Source: Spirochaetaceae bacterium UBA4077 (lineage in GTDB: Bacteria > Spirochaetota > Spirochaetia > Treponematales > Rectinemataceae). From it: DNA of 8,785 nt. The stretch's first letter is position 1; every line of letters begins with the position of its first letter. The stretch lies in contig DFYR01000030.1 of assembly GCA_002383375.1 (NCBI GenBank), positions 14,947 to 23,731 of the forward strand, written 5' to 3'. The position numbers were made by a program, and so were the translations under genes. Below, piece by piece: positions 5,856 to 8,785 of the stretch. Under the pieces are notes generated by a model that worked only from the letters and a program-made list of their open reading frames with translations, did not search any database and had not been told where the DNA came from.

Positions 5856-6092
5856 ATGGACCAGAAGAACGAGAAGGATAAAAAACAAATCCTGCTGCGG
5901 CTTTCGCCCCAGCTATGGCGCGACGTGGCCGCCTGGGCCGAGGACGACTTCCGTTCCATCAACGGCCAGATCGAATACCTCCTAAGCGAGGCAGTCCGCC
6001 GCCGGAAAAAAACCTCCAGCGGCGGGAGCGATCTGGAGGGTAAAGCTGATGGAGCCGGTGGGGCATCTCCGGATCCACATGTAAGAGGCTAG
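5856..6092 (+). CDS. Arc-type ribbon-helix-helix DNA-binding protein
   Basis: Small probable transcription factor of 78 residues. The stretch KKQILLRLSPQLWRDVAAWA (9-28), continuing through EDDFRSINGQIEYLLSEAVRRRK, fits the Arc/MetJ fold: a beta strand (QILLRLS) that would contact DNA bases, a first helix (PQLWRDVAAWAED), a turn with the typical SINGQIEYLL, and a second helix. The last 25 residues (from about TSSGGS) are Gly/Ser/Asp-rich and look disordered. The gene starts 5 bp after the SPFH stop and has no good ribosome binding site of its own, so translation is probably coupled. Such proteins often repress their own operon, and the 32-bp dyad over the operon promoter is a natural target. 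It could be mistaken for an antitoxin, but no toxin gene is adjacent. Confidence 0.85.
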   Translation: MDQKNEKDKKQILLRLSPQLWRDVAAWAEDDFRSINGQIEYLLSEAVRRRKKTSSGGSDLEGKADGAGGASPDPHVRG

Positions 6093-6105
6093 TTCTTTCA
6101 AATAG

Positions 6106-6903
6106 TCACGAAGACGGTAGCCGGTTTTTTCGCCATTCTATAATCAGTGTGGTCAAGGAATCTAAGGCTTTGGCCAGCCATTTTTTTCCCATCTCGGCAG
6201 AGGCCGTATCCCTAACCTCTCCCCAGGCTCCCGTCAGACAGTAATCTCTGAAATCCCCGTAGGCAACAAATGCAGAACCGAGAGGGTGGGCTGCAACTTC
6301 GCCCAGACCTGGCAGCGAAGCTTCGTCAGCCGCTTGGCCAAGATCCACCAGATCCGGCGCCAGCGCCATTAGTATCGAACTGATCACCTCACCCCCATGA
6401 CCGAAAGGTTCTTTCGACTTGGTCTCAGCCCTGGCCGCATCCCCCGCGGCCTTCCACCAGTCAATCGCGCACACCCCATATCCTTCCCTGTGCAGGCGGC
6501 GGCAGAGCAGATCTACGGTCTTCATGTTGAGGGAGTGGCAAGAGAGAAATACAATATTCGCAAAACCCTGTTTGAGGAAGGATCGAGCCACGGCTTCCAG
6601 GTAGGAGCCTAGTACCGTCGAATCCACATGGACGGTTCCAGGCCAGAAATCCAATTCGAAAGTATCGCCGTAGGGGATGGGTGCCGTGGTGAGGCAATCC
6701 GTCTTTTCCGCCAGGAGGGCGGACACAGCCTGGGCTACATAGAGATCGGTGCCGAGAGGGCAATGGCTCCCCGTCTGCTCCACCGATCCAAGGGGAAGTA
6801 TGAGGGTATCGCAGCGGGCTAGGGCTTCGGCGAAACGGGGGGAAGTCATGCGATCGATGCGTCGCGGCGTCGTGGCGAGGTCGCTTTTGAAGGGATACTG
6901 CAT
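6106..6903 (-). CDS. Creatininase-family metal-dependent amidohydrolase with altered ligand motif
   Basis: Cytosolic protein of 265 residues in the creatininase family, whose members hydrolyse cyclic amides such as creatinine or formamido-pyrimidines, or cleave peptides. The core motif LPLGSVEQTGSHCPLGTD (36-53) gives Glu42 and Asp53 as metal ligands, but the usual EQHGPH is EQTGSH, so Thr44 stands where a metal-binding His is expected. The later NGHGGN motif is SCHSLN (121-126), keeping His123 and Asn126, and FGHGGEVISSILM (167-179) keeps His169 and Glu172. PGTVHV (88-93) is also typical. It follows the Gfo/Idh gene by 4 nt with GGAG upstream, so it is co-transcribed. It may be an active divergent enzyme or a member with changed metal use. 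Only 13 bp separate its end from the convergent ribbon-helix-helix gene. Confidence 0.88.
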   Translation of the reverse strand: MQYPFKSDLATTPRRIDRMTSPRFAEALARCDTLILPLGSVEQTGSHCPLGTDLYVAQAVSALLAEKTDCLTTAPIPYGDTFELDFWPGTVHVDSTVLGSYLEAVARSFLKQGFANIVFLSCHSLNMKTVDLLCRRLHREGYGVCAIDWWKAAGDAARAETKSKEPFGHGGEVISSILMALAPDLVDLGQAADEASLPGLGEVAAHPLGSAFVAYGDFRDYCLTGAWGEVRDTASAEMGKKWLAKALDSLTTLIIEWRKNRLPSS

Positions 6904-6907
6904 AGTT

Positions 6908-7951
6908 TTAGCTCCGGCGGACTTTAACCGGTTTGCCAGTCGCCGCGGATTCGGTGATGGCTAGCGCGGCTTCCATGGACTTGCAGGCGTCTGCCACATC
7001 AGAGAGAACGGGAGTGCCATTATCGATGCAGTCCACGAGATTGTCTATCTCTTGCTTGAACGGATGATGCTCCACCGATCCAGAATTCGGCGTGTCACAG
7101 GGCAATGCGACGAAATCATTCTGGAAGGGAAATAGAGCTTTCGAATAAAGCCTGTTGTCCCGCAGCGCGCCCTTGGTTCCGAGCAAGTCGATATTGAACT
7201 GGTAGGGAAAACTCAAGCCGTCCAGGGATACGGAGATTTTTCCCACCGAGCCATCGGCGAATCGCACTGCCGCCACGATCGTTGTCGGGTAATCAAAATC
7301 TTCGCGCACCTTGGTGGAATAGGCGGACACCTCGTCGATCTCGCCATGGAGATACCTGGCCAGGTCGGTCGCGTGACAGCCGCCCGTGATCATGGTTCCG
7401 CCTGCGAATTCTCTTCGCCGTATCCAGTTGTAGCTGGAAAAGCTCGGTTTGATTCCATGCCAGTAATCCATCTCGGTGTAATAGACATCGCCAATGGCTG
7501 AAAGGTCTAAAAGGTTTTTCAAATTCGCGACCAGAGGGTGCCAGCGCAGCACGAAGCTGACGACGCTCCTGCGGCCAGACCGCATAAAGGCGTCACGCAA
7601 GGCCTTCAGTTCTTCACCATTGATTCCCGCGGGCTTTTCCAAAATCAGGTGTTTACCCGCGTCGAAGGCCAGAATTGCCTCGCGTGCGTGAAGATAGTTC
7701 GGCATGCACTCCGATACGATCTCTACGGATTGATCGTTGAGCAGCTCTTCGTAGCGATCATAGATGCGGATCGGAGTTCCGCTCTTTCCCGCGGAAGCCC
7801 ATTCCTTGGCAAGCTTTTCCGAGCTTGAGCGGGATCGGGAGCTGACGGCCGCCAAGCGCAGTCTCGGATTGGCGAGAATTGCGGCAGCATGCTGATTGGC
7901 CACCTGTCCTGCGCCTCGAATGCCTACGCCCAGTCTTCCTTCCTGGTCCAT
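6908..7951 (-). CDS. Gfo/Idh/MocA-family NAD(P)-dependent oxidoreductase
   Basis: Dehydrogenase of the glucose-fructose oxidoreductase/inositol dehydrogenase family, 347 residues, cytosolic. The N-terminal Rossmann domain starts LGVGIRGAGQVANQH (7-21), the SSRSR segment (37-41) follows the second strand where the cofactor ribose or phosphate binds, and EKP (105-107) contains the catalytic Lys106. The C-terminal domain has GGTMITGGCHATDLARYLHG (184-203), with His193 and Asp196 at the substrate-binding positions. Members act on sugars, inositols and related polyols. I chose the ATG at 7951 because GGAGG lies 6 nt upstream and it begins 13 nt after the ABC gene. A longer frame from 8002 would overlap that gene by 38 bp with no ribosome binding site. 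Middle gene of the three-gene operon. The substrate is unknown. Confidence 0.93.
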   Translation of the reverse strand: MDQEGRLGVGIRGAGQVANQHAAAILANPRLRLAAVSSRSRSSSEKLAKEWASAGKSGTPIRIYDRYEELLNDQSVEIVSECMPNYLHAREAILAFDAGKHLILEKPAGINGEELKALRDAFMRSGRRSVVSFVLRWHPLVANLKNLLDLSAIGDVYYTEMDYWHGIKPSFSSYNWIRRREFAGGTMITGGCHATDLARYLHGEIDEVSAYSTKVREDFDYPTTIVAAVRFADGSVGKISVSLDGLSFPYQFNIDLLGTKGALRDNRLYSKALFPFQNDFVALPCDTPNSGSVEHHPFKQEIDNLVDCIDNGTPVLSDVADACKSMEAALAITESAATGKPVKVRRS

Positions 7952-7964
7952 CCTCTTCCTCCGC

Positions 7965-8732
7965 TCAGCCGATCTCCAGGCTTTTGTATATTTCCAGAGC
8001 ATAAGCCCCGAATTCCGGCTGCACTCGTACTTCCTGCTGACGCGGGCGCGGCAAGTTGATGTCCAGTGACTCGATCATCCTGGAGGGACGAGCCGAAAGC
8101 ACGATCACCCTATCGGAGAGAAATACCGCCTCGTTGATACCATGGGTCACGAAAAGGATGGTCTTGCCCGTTTCCTGCCAGATTCGCAGGAGCTCGATGT
8201 TCAGCCTTTCCCTGGTTATGGCGTCCAGGGCACCAAACGGCTCGTCCATCAATAGCAGCTTGGGATCGTGGACTAGGGCCCGGGCGATTGAAACGCGTTG
8301 CTGCATCCCTCCGGATAGTTCGCCGGGATACCTCTCCTCAAAGCCTTCCAGACCTACGAGGGCCAGAAGGGACCGCGCCCGTTCCTCCATGGCCTTCCTG
8401 TCCTTCTTCAAAATCTCGATGGGCAGAAGAACATTGTCGATGACCTTCCTCCAATGGAGAAGCAGGGGTTTCTGGAAGACGAATCCCACTTCCCGGCTTA
8501 TGTCGAAATCTTCCTTGTCGACTATGATTTCACCCGAAGTTTTCGGCAGGAGCCCCGCTATGATTTTGAGCAACGTCGTTTTACCGCAGCCGGATGGGCC
8601 TACGATGGAGACGAATTCCCTTGGATAGACATCGAAGGTGACATCGCCGAGGGCCTTGAGTTCGCTGCCGCCGGTTGTATAGGTTTTTTTGACATTTTTG
8701 AGGGAGAGCAAAGGTTTTTTTTCGTCGCGCAT
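7965..8732 (-). CDS. ABC transporter ATP-binding protein, NitT/TauT (SsuB/TauB-like) type
   Basis: ATPase subunit of an importer, 255 residues. All motifs are intact: Walker A GPSGCGKT (45-52), Q-loop VFQKP (85-89, Gln87), signature LSGGMQQR (139-146), Walker B LLLMDE (159-164), D-loop GALD and the switch His197 (FVTHG). The stretch HWRKVIDNVLLPIEI and the LSARPSRM region are typical of the nitrate/sulfonate/taurine family, which also imports thiamine precursors and other small nitrogen or sulfur compounds. No permease or binding protein is in this window; they are probably upstream, beyond base 8785. The ATG at 8732 has only a weak GGTGG ribosome binding site, consistent with coupling to an upstream gene. 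The first 20 codons contain A8, A7 and A5 tracts on the coding strand. Confidence 0.94.
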   Translation of the reverse strand: MRDEKKPLLSLKNVKKTYTTGGSELKALGDVTFDVYPREFVSIVGPSGCGKTTLLKIIAGLLPKTSGEIIVDKEDFDISREVGFVFQKPLLLHWRKVIDNVLLPIEILKKDRKAMEERARSLLALVGLEGFEERYPGELSGGMQQRVSIARALVHDPKLLLMDEPFGALDAITRERLNIELLRIWQETGKTILFVTHGINEAVFLSDRVIVLSARPSRMIESLDINLPRPRQQEVRVQPEFGAYALEIYKSLEIG

Positions 8733-8750
8733 CGCTGGCCACCGCCTTGA

Positions 8751-8785
8751 CTATAGGTAAGGATCGTAGGATCGAATCGAGCGGG
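8751..8785 (-). CDS. Possible C-terminal end of an upstream gene
   Basis: Reading on the minus strand from the window edge, one frame runs RSIRSYDPYL and stops at TAG (8753-8751), 18 bp before the ABC ATPase start. The spacing fits an upstream member of the same operon, such as the permease or the binding protein of the importer. Only 10 codons are visible and no motif is recognised, so this is a tentative call from position. The rest of 8733-8785 shows no convincing promoter. Confidence 0.25.
   Translation of the reverse strand, partial: RSIRSYDPYL

Noticed and set aside
5856..6092. Ribbon-helix-helix gene as the antitoxin of a toxin-antitoxin pair
   Set aside because: No small toxin-like gene lies next to it. 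The partner is an SPFH protein, and the downstream gene is convergent.
6115..6130. Possible terminator for the ribbon-helix-helix gene: T6 run at 6125-6130 after CGG-TAG-CCG
   Set aside because: The stem is only 3 bp, and the sequence is needed to encode the C-terminal end of the creatininase-family protein.
8056..8628. Plus-strand open frame of 190 codons
   Set aside because: It is antisense to the ABC ATPase, whose every motif is intact; the Ser/Arg-rich translation is an artefact.

Overview
The window is 8.8 kb of moderately GC-rich bacterial DNA with AT-rich islands between divergent genes. It holds nine complete protein genes and one nearly complete one (the TRAP large permease), in tightly packed metabolic and transport operons. 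Nearly every start has a good AGGAGG-type ribosome binding site, and some promoters resemble sigma-70 sites. TRAP and NitT/TauT-type transporters, a Gfo/Idh oxidoreductase, a creatininase-family protein and an SPFH/ribbon-helix-helix pair together suggest a free-living or host-associated heterotroph. A spirochaete or similar anaerobe is my guess at low confidence; no sequence here fixes the taxon. I saw no rRNA, tRNA, CRISPR array, transposase or phage gene.

Left part (1-2834, minus strand): a tripartite TRAP transporter operon in the order dctP (binding protein), dctQ (small permease) and dctM (large permease, a few residues cut off at the window edge). A long GC-rich hairpin lies between dctP and dctQ, and dctQ and dctM overlap by 11 bp. 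A short-chain dehydrogenase (2972-3733, plus strand) diverges from dctP across a 137-bp region. That region has back-to-back -10 boxes and three perfect short palindromes, so the two units are probably co-regulated and the dehydrogenase may act on the imported organic acid.

Middle (3734-6092): a 166-bp GC-rich spacer with repeated CGCGGCCG motifs, then an exported UlaG-like metallo-beta-lactamase-fold protein on the minus strand. It diverges from a plus-strand operon of a membrane SPFH-domain protein and a 78-residue ribbon-helix-helix DNA-binding protein. The promoter of that operon (TTGACA, 17 bp, TATCAT) lies under a 32-bp near-perfect dyad, a good candidate operator for the ribbon-helix-helix protein.

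Right part (6106-8732, minus strand): an operon of a NitT/TauT-type ABC ATPase, a Gfo/Idh/MocA oxidoreductase and a creatininase-family amidohydrolase with an altered metal-ligand motif. The permease and binding protein of the ABC system are not here and probably lie upstream, beyond base 8785. The operon reads as uptake plus catabolism of an unknown nitrogen-containing or polyol-like compound.

The best leads are the SPFH/ribbon-helix-helix module with its large dyad, the shared dctP/dehydrogenase promoter region, the substituted creatininase motif, and several unexplained hairpins, one of them a 12-bp perfect stem inside the SPFH gene.
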